Position numbers and translations under genes: made by a program. From NCBI GenBank assembly GCA_003344405.1, contig NOWV01000054.1, forward strand, positions 372,001 to 436,000: a stretch of DNA of 64,000 bases. Direction: 5' to 3'. This document shows, piece after piece, positions 41,001 to 55,439 of this stretch. The notes under the pieces were generated by a model. That model saw nothing but the letters and a program-made list of their open reading frames with translations, did no database searches and was not told where the DNA came from. The DNA is from Trichoplax sp. H2. Lineage: Eukaryota > Placozoa > Uniplacotomia > Trichoplacea. The stretch's first letter is position 1, and each line of letters opens with the position of its first letter.

Positions 41001-44000
41001 CATTTCTGAGATTGCCATTGAAAAATTAGAAGCAGTTACGGAAGAGGTTTATTCATTTATCAAGTTGTGTCTTAATTGTGATACAATTTATAAATCGCTT
41101 ACTCTCTACTTCGTGCCTTTCTCTCTTCGTTAGCTTTGGGATGCGTTGAAAGAACGTATGAGAGATAAAAAGGTAAATACAGCTGTATCATTCTTTATAG
41201 TACCTACATTATCTATACACCGGATGGATGATGTGCTAAATTGTGATACTTTTGTACTCCCTAATTACAGTGGATTGTCAGAAAGGAAGCTATGATAAAA
41301 ATTGCAGCCTTGTATAAATCATTTAAAACCAAGTAATGTTCTTAAACCATCTACATTGTGATAGCTGTAATTTGTATTAATATATTGCTAAATCAAATAG
41401 GAATGAAAAGAATAAATACCATAAAGAATTGCAGTGGATGCCGAATAAATTATTGCATTGTTACTATCAGCCAGGAATTGAAGATAGGTAGGATGTTACT
41501 GGTGAAAATTATTAAACGTAGATCTTAACTAAAGGGGTAATGAACGGAATGCCATACCTGAAAATGTTACAGGATTTTCGTTGAAAAGATTTTTCGAACT
41601 GCATTAATACCATGCAATTTAAAGGCAAATGATAAAATTTTGCAATTGCTTAACCTTCAGAAAGTACTTGATGATCATGCCCTCAGGTAAAATTAAAACA
41701 TTGAACTGTAAGATTGTATTTCCGAAAATAATTTTCACAATAGAAAAATATTTATATCTACAGAGCCTTAAATGAAATTTTCAGATCAAAAGCTATGTAA
41801 GTAAATATGCTTTGATAAAATTATTCGGTACAAATAAGTGACTAGCGATCAATATTAGTTACCTTTTTGTTTTCGTTTTGATCATTTTCAAAGTATGAGG
41901 AAGCACATGATGGAGTTTATTCAATTAGTCGACAAAGCGAAGGTATTATATTATGTAAACTTTTCTATTTGTGACGGATTTATCCATTAATTGTTAACAT
42001 TGACAGTTGGAACCCGATAACGAAGATATGGAACCGAAAACGTTAGCAAAGAAAATGGTCTTATCAAGTATGCTTCATATTTTACATTCATTATTTGAAA
42101 GCTGCACCTGCTATATCAGGTTATTTACCTTTTAAATTTCAGAAATGTTTCCAGATTCTAGTAAAGCACATGACCAATTTAGATACATAGCCGACAGCTT
42201 GTATGATCAATTCTTTTGTAACACATTCAAGAAATGCTTTGACCCTAAAACTGATTGCGAAAAGACTTTGCAAGCAGAGGTAAAATTCGATTTGTAGTGG
42301 GCTACCATTGCCATGGACGAAGCTTACGTTTTAATTTTTCCTCTTCTTTACAGGTTGATATTTTAAAGGATTTAAGCTCAAGACGTATTTCGCCAGAGTG
42401 GATGCAAATCCTATTCGATCGTTGTACTTCTGTGACTTTTGATAGTGCTACTGTGCAATTTTTAGTCAAGCAAATACCGAAGATTGCCAAGAGTATGTCT
42501 GCTGATGATCAGCAAAAACTTGCGCAGAATGACAGCGGAAGCAATGAATTTAGTAGATGCACTCAGATGTTACAGGTGAATATTATGTATTGCAGATTAT
42601 AACATGGCTATTCACGTATTAATAAGCTAATAAAAGAACTTCATCTAAGTTTATTCTTGAAAAATTTATTCAGAGCGTGAGTATTTTAATGCCAACACTA
42701 TTTACTTCCAAATCTTGCCAAGAAGAAATTTTACAAATGTTAGAAAGCCAAATGATATCTATAGGTAAGCTAAACATGATAGGTTGAGCAAAATAATATT
42801 CGGATGTATCGAAATAATTAAGATTCTATTTTCAGTTGACTTAGCTTTGCGCGTTTTGGTTAATTGTGCGAAAGAAATAAAAATTGATGAATGCCCTGTT
42901 AAATCGTAAGTAACTTACTTGCCGCTTAGATTACGCGTTTAGAGATGGACTGAAAAGCGAACATCTATCTATTTAGGTTTTTTCAACCAAAACTTATAAA
43001 ATTCGCCACAAATGGCACCCCGGCACAGGCCAAACTATCCATGAAGTGTATAGCTACTCTCTGTAAAGATAGTGTGGTAATCATGGAAAGAATTCATGGG
43101 GTAAAAATTTGTAATTAATCGTAAATATGTTAAAAAATAAAAATTTGATGATCTTTTACTATGATTCATACTTATTAAATACTTTGTATTTCTTTTATAC
43201 GTAAGACATTGTTAAAATCACTACAAGTAGAATCTAAAATGCTATTGACTACGTTAACGTCGCTTGCCCAAATTGCGACATTTGCTCCTGGGGTATTTGA
43301 AAAAAACAGCTTGGAGATTGTACGAGAATTCGTGGTGAAGAAAATTGTTACTGTGGACGGTGTATGTTATCCATTGATATAGTCGCAATGTTTAGTAATG
43401 AATTGTCTAGACCTTTAGTAAGAATGAATAATTTCCTGTTAACAGGTAAAAGATAAGTCTTTGGAGGGTAAAACGTGGTGTGAAGTGACTGAATTACAGA
43501 AAATGACACGAGCTAAGGTTTGGCTTAAAATAACCTAGCAACAGTATTACGCCTGTGTAACTCTAGAAATTATTATTTCAGCTTATAGGCTTGAAAGTTA
43601 TAATAAAGTGGTTAAATGGGTTGCAAGCAAATCATGAAACTTGTTCTAAGCCAGTATTCAACTTAATAAAGAGATTATTGCAAAATCGTGGAGACATAAA
43701 GGGCTCTGATACGACTAGGTTAGGATGACTTGCTTTCAGAATACCTTGCTTGCGTAATGTCGAAATTAATGATATTTTTACATTGCAGTGCTTGTGAGCG
43801 AGCTCACATGAGATTGGTAGCAGCATGTTGCATGATAAAGATTGCTCAAAATGTTAACTATGCAAGCCTTATTGATTCAGAATTGTACGCCTTAATAACT
43901 TGGACAATGCAGGTACATTTAACCTAACTTTTGTAGACAATCCACTATAACAAACGTTTAATCTAGGCATGTGATCTTCTTTTAGGACGATTGTCGGGAG

Positions 44001-47000
44001 GTGAAGAAAACATTCTGTCGTAAGTTACATAAATATTTACAAACTTTAAAACTTGGCTCAGATTACGTCGCACTTCTAGCCTTTGGCTCCTCGGATGGTC
44101 AGATTTCAGATTTGGTAAATTTTGTTCGTTACCTGCTAAGTGTAGACATTTAAAATACTAATTTGTTAACATTGCTAACAGTGTAAACAAGTGCTGCAAA
44201 AAAATGTTCACCTTAGGAGAGAGTTTATGCTGCGTCATAAAAGCGTTTCAGGTGCTAAGCGTTTTCGCATTGTTATTAGTAAAATAACCTTCGATGACTA
44301 ATCCATCAATATGACCCGTTCATGAAATCTTTTATCTCAGTTGCTATCACTCCTGAATATGCTACATTTTACTTAATTTACCTACTGGCTCATCATCCTG
44401 ACTTTGACCCAGATCAGCATTCATCCCTTAAAATGGTGGAAAAGTCAGTATTTCGAAAAATAATATTTAAGTGTACGTGTGCCATTAAACTTCCGCCCCA
44501 ATTTGATTTTCTTTAATTCGATTTTATTACAGACATTTATGGTTTTACTTGGATGCTGTGCTATCACAAGCAGAGCACTATAGCTACATAAAACAACTTG
44601 TAGAATCAATTAAACTTGCGAAAGATGCTTCAAATCTTGATAACGTTTCCATGAATAGGGTACAGCATCTGTAATTATATCTCCAGACGCCATTACAACT
44701 GTTTGACATATCTTCTTTATAATTATTTGGTAATACACAGAAAATTTATACCGTTTGCGATGTAGCATTAGCTTGTATAGCCTTTAAGGTGAGACTATCT
44801 GCTATGTTTGGTATTAGTAAGTAAATACGAGCGCTATTATCACCCGCTATAAATGCAATAACAATGGTATTTTTGTAGGCGCGAACAATGATTATCAAGC
44901 CTTATAGAGGGCAAATTGCACTACCGAAAAAATTATTTGCTCCCTGTGAACAGGTAATACAGTAGGTGTATTGGCACTATCTTTTCTACAAGGAATATTA
45001 TAATAAATGTTGTTTTGCAGGGATTTGTCAACACCCATCAGTATCTTCCCGCCAATTTTGCGGTTACGCCGAATAAGGTAAGGTAAATTGGGCAACATTC
45101 AGATAATACTAAAGTTGTTTACCTGAAGTTATCGTGTTAAACATTCAATAGAAAAGAATTGTAAGGGGATCACCAACGAAAAAGGTTGCAACAACGCCTA
45201 AGGTACGTATTGAATAATGTTGTCAATCAGTGTCTCAATTTTAAGCATACTCATGCATGTCACTGGATAGAAATCTTCTGCATCAGAATCGAATACTCCC
45301 CTCAAACGAAAATTAATCTCGACACCTAAAAGCAGTTTCGATTTTAAGTATGATTGAATTGAATTAATTAACATAAGTATTTATACTCGGTGCACATACT
45401 GAATATTAACGTTTGATCGCGTATAGCAACACTAGTGACGACTCGGATAATGACCTTAACCATTCAGTTCGAAGGTATGTACATATTCTGTTAGCATTCA
45501 TGGATAATGCTACTGTAGATTTATTAATCAGACGCTCACTTAAAATGGAATATTATGGCTGTGACCTTATATGTAGCCCCCCCAAGAAAGTGAACGTATC
45601 GAGTACGCCTGCAGCCAAACCAAGGTAAGACATAATCGAATCGAAAAAAAATATTTATAGAGGTATTAAAATTATTTATGTTCTCTTTTACTGCTCAGAA
45701 AATCGCGAAAGGGGCCGAGCATTAAAAACACAAACCCTTCCAAGTATGAAATGCGTTAACGCTATTAATTCTTGTCCTAAGTATGTATTGTATGTTGATA
45801 TCGCCAAGTAATGTTGGGTATCCTTCCGCCAGGTTGGAGCAACCCACAAAAACTAAAACACGGCCGAAGCGTGCAAGACGGTAATAATCGACCATTTGAT
45901 CCTGGTAAAATTTTCTACGCTTAAATTAATTCTTACCGTAAATTGTCGGAAATTAGAGGTCGTAAAGCTGTAGAAAAAATGGCTGAAGAGTTTGGTTCCG
46001 AAGGATCAAATGAGAATAGAGAGAGGTTAGTTACAATTTTGTTATTTGTATGGTTAGAGTGTATCTTATAGTAGTTACGGCATAGTTATTACTTGACGTC
46101 GTATGTTAATATTTCATTGTATAAGTTATATTTTCCTTCTGTTTATTGTAGCTCTAGTGATATTGTAAGTCCAGACTCTGAGGAAGAGTTGGCATCATCT
46201 ATTAGCAGGTATTAGTTATTAATTTCAAGCATATTATGCATACGATGATGTTGGAATCTTATTTGTTCTTGACTGCTTCGTAGACCTACGAAAACGAAAA
46301 GGAGGTGATCATAAATTCTATCACGATCTATTCTTCATGGCATCACATTGAGCCCCTTTGAGAAGCTGTGTTACTTAAAATAGTTCGTTTTATTTGCAGT
46401 AACGACGAAACTTCCGATGATGAAGATCAAAAAGTCTCCCATTCGCGACGAAGGTATGATTATTTGTTTTGTGTATGCAACATTCAACCAGACGTTACAA
46501 TGCTGTATCCTCATTGTGCATAGAAGCCCCAGGAAAAAGCAAAGAACTGCTTCCCCGTCACGGTAAACGTACCGATACGAAATTGCGTTATTCTGTTATC
46601 AACATAAAATTTTGATCCTTTCCCTTCTTTAATTACCGTATTAACATCAGATTTTATTACAAATTTGTAGTTCTGCTACAAGTCCGAAGAAAAAACTTAA
46701 AAGCGATAAAAGGAAGCCTAGTAAGCAATCTAAATCTAAAGTGGAAAGTAAATCAGTATCCAAAAGAAGGTAAAGTATTTTATGTTCGCTTGTATGTTAA
46801 CTTAACTCTATATCGTAGTAATCCATAGTTTGCTGATACTATCTAGGGGCCTAAGAGGAGACAAAATGGGAGAGGATAAACAAAGGTGATAAACTTAAGA
46901 TGTTAAAAGTAGTATTACATCATGCATGTTAACCTTTGCATTTGCAATACTTTATGGCAGTACTAACGTAACGGAAAGTATTAAAGTCGAAAAATCACCT

Positions 47001-48766
47001 ACGCAAGCCGGCACAGAAAGTTCTGGTAAAACTCAAAATCAGAAAAGGTAGTTTTATTTCTATAATTGCAATCGTTTGATCACAGTGCTAAGATATCTCG
47101 GAATACATTTGTCTTACCTGCAGTCATATCAATGAAGACACCGCCCGGCGTGCTAGAGGTCGCAGGTATTTCCTCTCGGCCGACATAGTAAACAGCTTGT
47201 ACGACTCTAGAACATGGATTAATTGAATGTATAATTGCTTTTCTTTTCTGGTTCTCATAGGAAAAAGGAAATAACCGATGTAGACGATAAAGGAAAAGTC
47301 GAAGCAAAACAACCAGAAAAGAAGTCCGATCGTACATCACGATCTAAGCAAAGGTATATATGTGTTTTTATATTTAGATGTCATAAGTGTCTTATATCAA
47401 TTTACAAAATATTTACACTAGCTCGAAAAAAAAAGATGCCGTTGCAGTAGAGAAAGAACATGCTATCGCATTAGATACTCATAAATCCGACTCTCCCCTA
47501 AATATTCAAAGGTGTTGCTTACACACACCCTAATTATCAAATTGGTTATATAAATTTATTACAGGCCCTCTCTATTAAGAAAATTAAATCCTTAATACTT
47601 AATATTACAGTAAAAAAGAAACATCTCTGAGGAAAGGGGCTGCAGAGAAGGCCGATGGTAAAGTTGTATCAAAACCTAGGTATGTATTTATACTTTCAAG
47701 GCTGTAAGATGATCACAATTGAATGACAAAAACACTTGCAAATTCTTCATCGATTACACTTTACGGCAGCCAAAAGGAACGTAGTAGTCGTTCACAAAGT
47801 AGACAAAGGTAAAAGTTTATTGTAGGAGTCTCCTAAATTTATCATTGATACAGGTTAAACGATGTTGGTGCTAATTTTTTGCATCTTACGGAATAGCACT
47901 ACAAGGAAGGCATCAAATACTAGTAAAGCGAAAGAAGAGAGTATTTCAACTGTTACGAAAAGGGGTAGTGCTGCATCACGATCGAGGAAAAAGTAAGAAT
48001 AGGACGTTCGTTATTAAATCATTCAAGCGTAAAACGTGTTAAATGTTAGTTTCTTTATTCTGTATATATATCCTACTCAGGATTGAAAAAAAAAAAGTGA
48101 ACGAACCTGTAGCAAAGAAAGAGAGGTAGATAGACAATCAGATTTTTTAAGATAAAACTTTCCGTTTTAGCTGATGCGATAGTATCTCATATGTTGTAGT
48201 TTAACCGAAACGAAAGAGGATACAGCTAAAATGGAAGATAGCGATGATAGTGACTCTTCTGATTATGTTGAAGCTTCGAGTAAAATGAAGACTACGGAAA
48301 AGTATGTCCAATCTTGTACAAAGTGCAATTCTATTTAATATCATATAGCCTCTGAAATCTAGTTAACGAACTAGTGACGTGTTACCCCATGCTAACAATT
48401 GGATTTATCCATTGATGATGCTAATAATTTTGATTAACACTACAATCAACCAGGAAAAGCAAAAGTGCTGCTAAGTCTAGCAAAGCTACCCCAAAAACTG
48501 TGCCCAGAAGGAAGGCCACTACGGTAAAAGTAACAAGTGAAGGCTGAACTTGTGCTTATTAAAATGATTGCTAAATTATCCTTTTATTTTAATCTTTGAC
48601 ATTACTACTGTAGAAAAAAGCTGATAAGCAACAAAAATTATTCAAAGGAAATCCTCCACGAAACGTAGGCTGTGCTTCATGTTCATAACATCATTTTATA
48701 TTGAATGTTGTCTAAAATGGTTCCATGCTTTTATTATATTAGGTTAAAAGAAAGAGGAAAATCTGA
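38083..48766 (+). CDS. PDS5: PDS5, cohesin-associated HEAT-repeat protein
   Basis: About 57 exons give roughly 1,590 residues. PDS5 binds the cohesin kleisin and regulates cohesin loading, release and acetylation in the nucleus. N-terminal exons are 38083-38169 (YP..LSKNDLVKQLK), 38868-39065 (KHKDKDVRLYAACCLADIM), 39327-39413, 39562-39656, 39868-39994, 40129-40209, 40298-40438, 40549-40664, 40766-40860, 40940-41046. The HEAT body continues through 45077, with matches such as WIVRKEAMIKIAALYK (41271), IKWLNGLQ (43582), YLIYLLAHHPDFD (44341) and IYTVCDVAL (44741). The remaining exons, 45152-48766, encode a basic Ser/Lys/Arg/Glu tail, as in vertebrate PDS5A/B, ending VKRKRKI. The intron after 39656 has a GC donor. 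The true start may be an unplaced exon upstream of 38083 or the ATG at 38119. The exon 43206-43359 boundary is less certain. Confidence 0.93.
45427..48523 (+). other. PDS5 tail micro-exon array
   Basis: About 21 small exons, nearly all with phase-2 borders on both sides and a recurring AG|GTATGT or AG|GTAAG donor. Several are exactly 48 nt (45427-45474, 45577-45624, 45833-45880) or 39 nt (46524-46562, 46847-46885, 47770-47808). Each encodes a short polar peptide that starts and ends at Arg or Ser codons (for example LEQPTKTKTRPKRARR). Any of them could be skipped without loss of frame. Confidence 0.75.
48730..48735 (-). terminator. Candidate poly(A) signal of EXOC1
   Basis: AATAAA on the minus strand, 82 bp beyond the EXOC1 stop, inside the last intron of PDS5. 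Confidence 0.5.
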
Positions 48767-48816
48767 TTATCTAAATATAAGAACTTAGGGTGTTTTTCCG
48801 ATTAACAAATAGTAAA

Positions 48817-51800
48817 TTAATGAGATTGTGCAATATTAGAAAAATAAATCAGTACATCGTCAATAGAGAATTCTAATGTAATATTTGAGCCGGGATAACA
48901 TCTCTTAACTAAATCTTGTATATTGTTGTATTGTCGGAGAAAGTGCTCTTGCATACTGTGCCAAACAACCTACAAATAAACATTGAAGTGAAATAGTTTC
49001 AGTATATCGCTGCTATTGTATAAGTAACGTACGTGCACTGTTACTAAGCGTCATTGTACCTGCAAGAGATTTTCTTCTTCACACAAGTGTTTTTCAACTT
49101 TCTTATATAAACTATCTAAACCCTTTCTAACCTATAGCGGATACAATGTTAACATAGATTCACTTAACAACGACGTATTCGTAAGTTAATAATTATGCCA
49201 ACTTCTGTAGCTTACTTCTTTCGCGGGATATTCTTTGATTATTTTCCGAAGTTCTTGTTTGTTATAAGCTAACTGGAAGCCAACTTCTTCAGCTTTAACA
49301 CCGGATGCTAACAGATTCTCTAACCCGTCGATAAATGTCTATAAAGATTAAAGAAATCAGTTACCTACTCGCAAAGTCTGAAAGTGTTTTACTATTTGAT
49401 ACAAGTTTCGAATTACGTTTAGGTTTTCCATTGGTCGACCTAACATGGATGTAATGTATGCATTTAAATAAAATTGATAGTTTTCTTTTGCTTCTTTTCT
49501 TTCATTTTCTAAGCTGGTAATTTTCAAACGTGCAATGCTTGCTACAAATGGATCGAATAACGTTGAATGTACGATTACCTTTTAGTAATGTTTTATAGCT
49601 TATAAGAACTGCTTAAATGTAATTATAGTAAGTAAATTAGGGCGATAAATAAAGTCGAAGTGTTTTCAACAGTATACTTACAAAATAATCGATGAAAGTT
49701 TTCTAGTCATTATATCGAGAGATAAACAGAAATTGACACCCAAATATTAGTCTTAATTTGTAATGTCATTAAAACGTAAAAGCTCCTTGTCTATTATTAC
49801 CAAAGTTTATGACGTCCTTAGGTGTTTTTGGATGCTCAAGTGCTACTCTAGAAATTCCAGCACATATAGCAATAAACAAACGAGAATATGCCTTATCGAG
49901 ATCGCCTCTCCTGTCAGAACCTTTAAATATCGTTTCTGCCTCTTCTGCAAATTCCTGCAAGAGAAGTTAGGGGATATTGGATCCCGTTGATGAAACTAAT
50001 ATGCACTAATATTCGAATATTTATAAATTCAATGCAAACCTCAAATTTAATGACAAATGGAAGAATTCCGCATTTTGATTTCTTACTGATTTTGTAATCA
50101 TCGAAAGATCTCGTCAAACTTGTCTAATACAAATTTTAATGAAACGGAGGTATTATGCTGTGAGATTAATGATGTCCTTAAAATAACAAGGCATCATTTT
50201 TTCTTTTGGTTTTCATAAAGTTTGTAAAGGTGAACTACCAAGGGTATTATTACATTGCTGTACTTACTACACATCCATCGAATAGACGCTTAACAGTAAC
50301 CAACCAATTCGCAATCAACTTGCTGTAAAAGGAAGCTACACCTTGAGCGTACCCGTAGTGAGATTTTATTTGTGCACTAACGCGTACGAACATGTGTAGA
50401 GAAATTCTAAAATATAGTAACAGATATAATTAGAGTATATTTTCAATCTTGCAACTATAAAGCATCAAATGAGGTACAAAAAAATATAAGTGAATTTAAA
50501 ATGAACATACGACGGATCAACTTTGTCACCAGCCTTAATGAGATTAGCCATATCTGAATCTAGTAAAGGAAAGATTTCTTCTAGCATATTCCTAAAAATG
50601 TTACCAAAGCATTCATTTATGGATTCGTAATACCACATTTACATGGGACTACCCATTCTCAAGCAAAACTTGTAGTAAATAACTACCTGGCGTCGTCGAA
50701 AGTCTTTCGTCTACGTATAGAGAAATATAAGTTGGTGATCAAAATCTGTTAAATTCAGCCTTACTGTTAGTAGAACTTACTGTTTTTCCATCATTGCGTC
50801 CTTTCTTGCACGACTGCCCTTCTTAGTACGAAACGCATCAGGTATATCATTTCCATTACCAAGTTCTGATGAGTTGCTAGTTGATAGCTGACTCAATCTC
50901 CTCCTACTTTCTGCTACACTACCAGAGCTATCAATCGTGTCTTCGTTAATCTGTTGCTGTAGGGAAAATGCGGTTAAAACATAATCATGACTCAAGTCAT
51001 GTAATAAAATTATAGCCTAGCAACAAACCGGATGGTTGGTCTTGATATCGCTAACAACGGGAAGATGAAAGAATTCCGTAATAAAGTCCTGTTCATGACC
51101 AACATACGATCCTAACCCCTCTAATAAAATTCCAAAAACCTAAGCAAAGAACCATTTCGGTTAAATTATTTTCATTAAACGGCTATAATCTTGATATTAA
51201 TCCTAAATGATGCACCTTTCCAAATTTAGCAATAACTTCCTTATCAAACCCGGACGTTTCAGAGTTATGTATACCAGATCTTATATCCACATTCTTTAAA
51301 CTTTTCGTGGCCGTATTGAAAACATCTATCATTAAGGGTAAAAACAGAATAAGAGTAATCAATGGAATGACAGAAACTACAAACGCTAACGTATCGTTGA
51401 TAAACTGCTTACCAAAAACTTTACTGTCAGAATTACTCTTCTGAAAAACTTTCTTAATTTTTTCAAAATAGTCATGCAATTCCTTTTCATATCGCTTACT
51501 GATACAACGAGTATATGCCTAACAAGACCATAAATATTATACAGTAAGATTGATCGTAATACGCCCATTTACTAAGTAGGGTCAATTAAAGAACTAAATT
51601 ATACAGCTACGCATACATTGCAAAGATCCTCAAACATAACTGAGTCCATTTCTTTTAACCATAAAACTAATTGCGCATAGGGTAATAGCTTTGAGTGTCT
51701 GACAGCATGCTTTGGAAGTACAATTTCTCCTGATGAGCCAACACTTATAAACTCGAATGTACTACCCTATGGTTTTGTTATCATAAGAATTATCATATTA

Positions 51801-54800
51801 GCGAAAAAATATTTATAACTCTTAATAATTGATATGCATAATGACAATATTACCTGCTTTTCAAACATACTAATTAACCGTTCCTTGAGACGTTTCTTAA
51901 ATTTTGTACAGTGCATGCTAATATTTTGAAATTGTTCGCTAACAGCATTTAGCCGATCAATTCTGACGTTAAACCAATTGAAACCGTTAGATAATTGTCA
52001 TAATTTTATCGCTTAGTGTCAACACCTTCGAGGCTAACAACTCAGCCATGTTAAATTTATTACTAACCTGGTTTCGAATCCGATTTTAAAGCAATTTGAG
52101 CAGCTAAGGCAGCTTCAGTACATTTCGGTAATGCGTATTCATCATCTACACTAGCTTCGGCTAGTGTAGTCAAGTATTCCTCTGGTAAGTCAAATCGTTC
52201 CTAGTTATAATGGCAAAATTAGCTATTTCTAATAGTAAAGTAATTCTCTTACTTAACACTATTGTGAATATGGTAATATGATCATCTTATAGAAAGAACT
52301 GTATAGCATTTATACAATTACAAACCACGATTGCCTCTACTTCAGCTATTAGTTTGTTATAATTTTTCATCTCCACTATCATATGATCGTTTATGGAACT
52401 CATTTGATGCATGTGCTTCTCAACGGTCTAAATTAAAATGAATAAGAACCTATATTACAGATTTTGGTAAAAATTACAGTGGGATGAAAATTATAAATGC
52501 GATTCTTTCAGAAAAACAACCTTAAGCAATTCAGAATAGTAACTCAATTTATCTTCGACTCCGTCCAATTCCTTCACGCTATCATTAATATATTCTACAA
52601 GATCTATAACACCTTGTTCGGCATTCATAATAGTTTGAATATTAGCCTGTAGATAGTAAGATACAAATCATCAATTAGTTAGTTTAGGTGTCATCGATAT
52701 GGGCTACGTACCACATTTGTCGAGACGTAAGTGAGTTAAAACTAAATAGCGAACATTTATCCGTGTCAAATTCTTGCTATAACGATTTGCAATATTTAAA
52801 ATCTGCTTAATCATTTGTAACTTAAGCATATTATACGTACACCATCGAGTGCAATTAGTTCTTCGGATAATTTTTCGGTAAATAGTTCAGCATTAGTTAT
52901 CGAATAATCGAATTTGCTCATCATGGCTTGAAGATCTGCTTCTTCAGCTGTTGTTAATTCTTGATAATCTTCTGCGGCTGAGTTAATTATTTATTTATTA
53001 CGTTAGTAATTACGTAAGTTAATTCCACTATAATAAGGCAATTAACAGTGTCCAACCAACATACTTTCAACTCCTTCTACTTGTAAAATAGCATCCTGCT
53101 GCTGATCGGCCTCGTTTGCATTGGCATTAAGTAATAGTTCTAAATTAATTTTAATTTGTAGTTTGAGTGCATAGTCAGGTACCAATAGGAGTAAAATCGT
53201 ACTTTATTACGATTCGATTTATAAATTCAAACGCATTAGTATCTCAAATGATGTCAATACTCAACTCTTCAAACTATTATTCAAATTTCGAAAATCGACA
53301 TTTTGAGCTGGAACGAATTTGTTACAGATCTACGAGAGACCATAGCAGACACAATTTAGCAAATCGTATTTATGATGGTGATGTTTTTGTTAGTCACCAT
53401 CCAAGTAAGATCAAGAAAGCGATTACCAGCGTAACAATTATATTACACTGTATTAACTAAAAGTAATGATTAAATCTTTACTTTAAACTTTTGCTAGTTA
53501 CTACACTGAATTATGTTGAAAGCATAAACAATATTTCAATTTACCTTCCATAGTTGCCCAATAAAAGCAGTCTTTTCGTAAACATTATTAGCTACCCATT
53601 TGAATGTTTTCTCAAGTATTAAATCGAAATCTTTACTTTCCTACAATTATACAACAGTCGAAAGGATATCAATATCATCTATTGATTCAATGATTACGAT
53701 AGCGTTTTATTATAGATCAAAAATTATAGTTAAACTAAATAACAAGGAACTATCACTTTAAAATATTTATTTGCATTACTGTAGCAGTTGGGTCAACATT
53801 AACGCGTATTAGCTTACGAATTTGGAGAATTTATCCGTATCAATAGAAATTCAAGTTTGAAAGTTATTATTTCGCTTTAGTAAATCGTAGCAGAAGGTAG
53901 TGAAATATGATAAAAATAACGCAATTTACTAAGGTTCTCGTCTACAGTATACTGTACAGCTAAAGATATCATACTGTACGTGTGCTACTTGTTTATAAAA
54001 ACCGGAACCGTCCGAAAAAGATTAGATCAATTAAATGTTCAGTTGCCAATATATTGGTATCTCATCATATGCTGAAGACTTACCTCGCCGCTGTCTTTGC
54101 CATCTACTGCCTTGAGTTGCTTGATGGTCCATGACGTCTTCTTTTTGAATGTGCCCTTTTCAGATTTTCTGACTTGATATAACGAAACTTGTATCGGCTC
54201 CATTTTAGTCGCTACCATAACATTCAAATCAAAACAAACTCTATTAACTTAGCTTAAAATGGCATCATGTTGTTTCAAAATGTTCATATAGTACAGTACA
54301 AGAAAAAATAGCATTCTAGCTGTTGAAGCACAATTCTACTGTACTGTACGTAGTTAGTATTTCTAGTTTCTATGCTTTATCAACATGCAAAATGGTAGTA
54401 GGCGTATATGATTACCAGAGGCACAATTAGTCAATTTCCTGTAAGAAACTAAATAAGATTGAGACAGTAATTGGTCAAGTGAAATATGTGATACGTAATT
54501 CATCATGATAAAGGCGTCTACAATACGTTGAGACGTGCAATCCTCATCGCTCTCTATTATTATAACGTTGTCTACAATGACTAAGAATGAAAATGTCAAT
54601 TCTACAACTTGGTTACATGCTAGCCTATCTTGCTGATTTGGGTCGTGATTTTAGTATTCAGAGAATTCCTAGCTACCTATTTATCCCAACCTATTGCTGT
54701 GGTTTAATTTGGATGGCTTACGAGGTAATGCAATGTACAAAGGAAACTTTGATATGCATTAAAAATCATGTAGGCTGCAACTACAGTAAATTGCGATTCA

Positions 54801-55439
54801 AGTCGAGTGTTGTTCAATCTAGGTGTGTCATCAATTCATAAAATTTCCAAGCAATCAAGACTTTTATACATCTATAGACCATAGACTTCTGACAGTAAAG
54901 CTTACCGTCATAACTCTCTATCGCAGATAATTCTGTTTAGTGATTTATTTTCGACAATACTTCTAATAAAAATTGCTATCTTCACTATTATGATAACTAG
55001 TTTAATAATTGAATCCAATGTAATTTGACTGCAATCATCACAGCAAAGGAATGGTAAAGACAATCTCAGTCTATGAAGACAAGAAGGCAACGATCAATCA
55101 GTGTTGTCATACAGAGTCATTTGAACATTTGGCTTCACTGAACGGAGACTTTCAGCAATAGGATTTTTCATTGACAGCGCAGGCTATCACAACATTATCC
55201 ACATTAACTTGTATCTTTTCACTACTCGTCCCGTTCAACATGGTTCACTTAGGCATTGAAACCATGGTTATTTGCATACTGTACTTTAATATTATTATTC
55301 AAATAAACTTACCTGCAATACATAAAAAATCCGTTTTCTTCCTTTTACCGCCACGTTTATTGACCCGAACAAACGCACGCAAGACTTCTTCACCAGGTGT
55401 AAAAACCTCATTCTGTAGTCTATGCTTCAAAGCAGCCAT
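48817..55439 (-). CDS. EXOC1: EXOC1 (Sec3), exocyst complex component 1
   Basis: At least 19 exons. Sec3 is an exocyst subunit that tethers secretory vesicles to the plasma membrane and binds phosphoinositides and Rho GTPases through its N-terminal PH-like domain. Exon 1 (55313-55439) encodes [20 protein letters not shown]; 54084-54211 ([17 protein letters not shown]) and 53545-53640 ([15 protein letters not shown]) complete the PH-like domain. Exons near 52.85-52.98, 52.51-52.65, 52.33-52.43 and 52.07-52.20 kb give the coiled-coil part. Later exons include 51029-51139, 50781-50956 (Ser-rich linker), 50511-50591, 50268-50406, 50040-50123 ([13 protein letters not shown]), 49801-49954 ([14 protein letters not shown]), 49417-49578, 49216-49338, 49060-49131 ([11 protein letters not shown]) and 48817-48969 ([23 protein letters not shown]). 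The C-terminal IAQSH matches vertebrate EXOC1. All junctions checked are GT-AG. Confidence 0.94.
48843..48848 (+). terminator. Candidate poly(A) signal of PDS5
   Basis: AATAAA 77 bp after the PDS5 stop, inside the last coding exon of EXOC1, so the two mRNAs probably overlap antisense. Confidence 0.5.
53943..54350. repeat. GTAC palindromes within EXOC1 introns
   Basis: Short groups at about 53943-53985 and 54290-54350 (ACTGTACAG, GTACAGTACA, ACTGTACTGTACG), on either side of the second coding exon and so near the 5' end of EXOC1. Confidence 0.5.

Noticed and set aside
47080-47340. Minus-strand frame of 86 codons
   Set aside because: Antisense to PDS5 micro-exons; no family match.
53167-54841. 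Plus-strand frames of 97 and 84 codons
   Set aside because: Within EXOC1 introns on the opposite strand; no splice evidence or homology.
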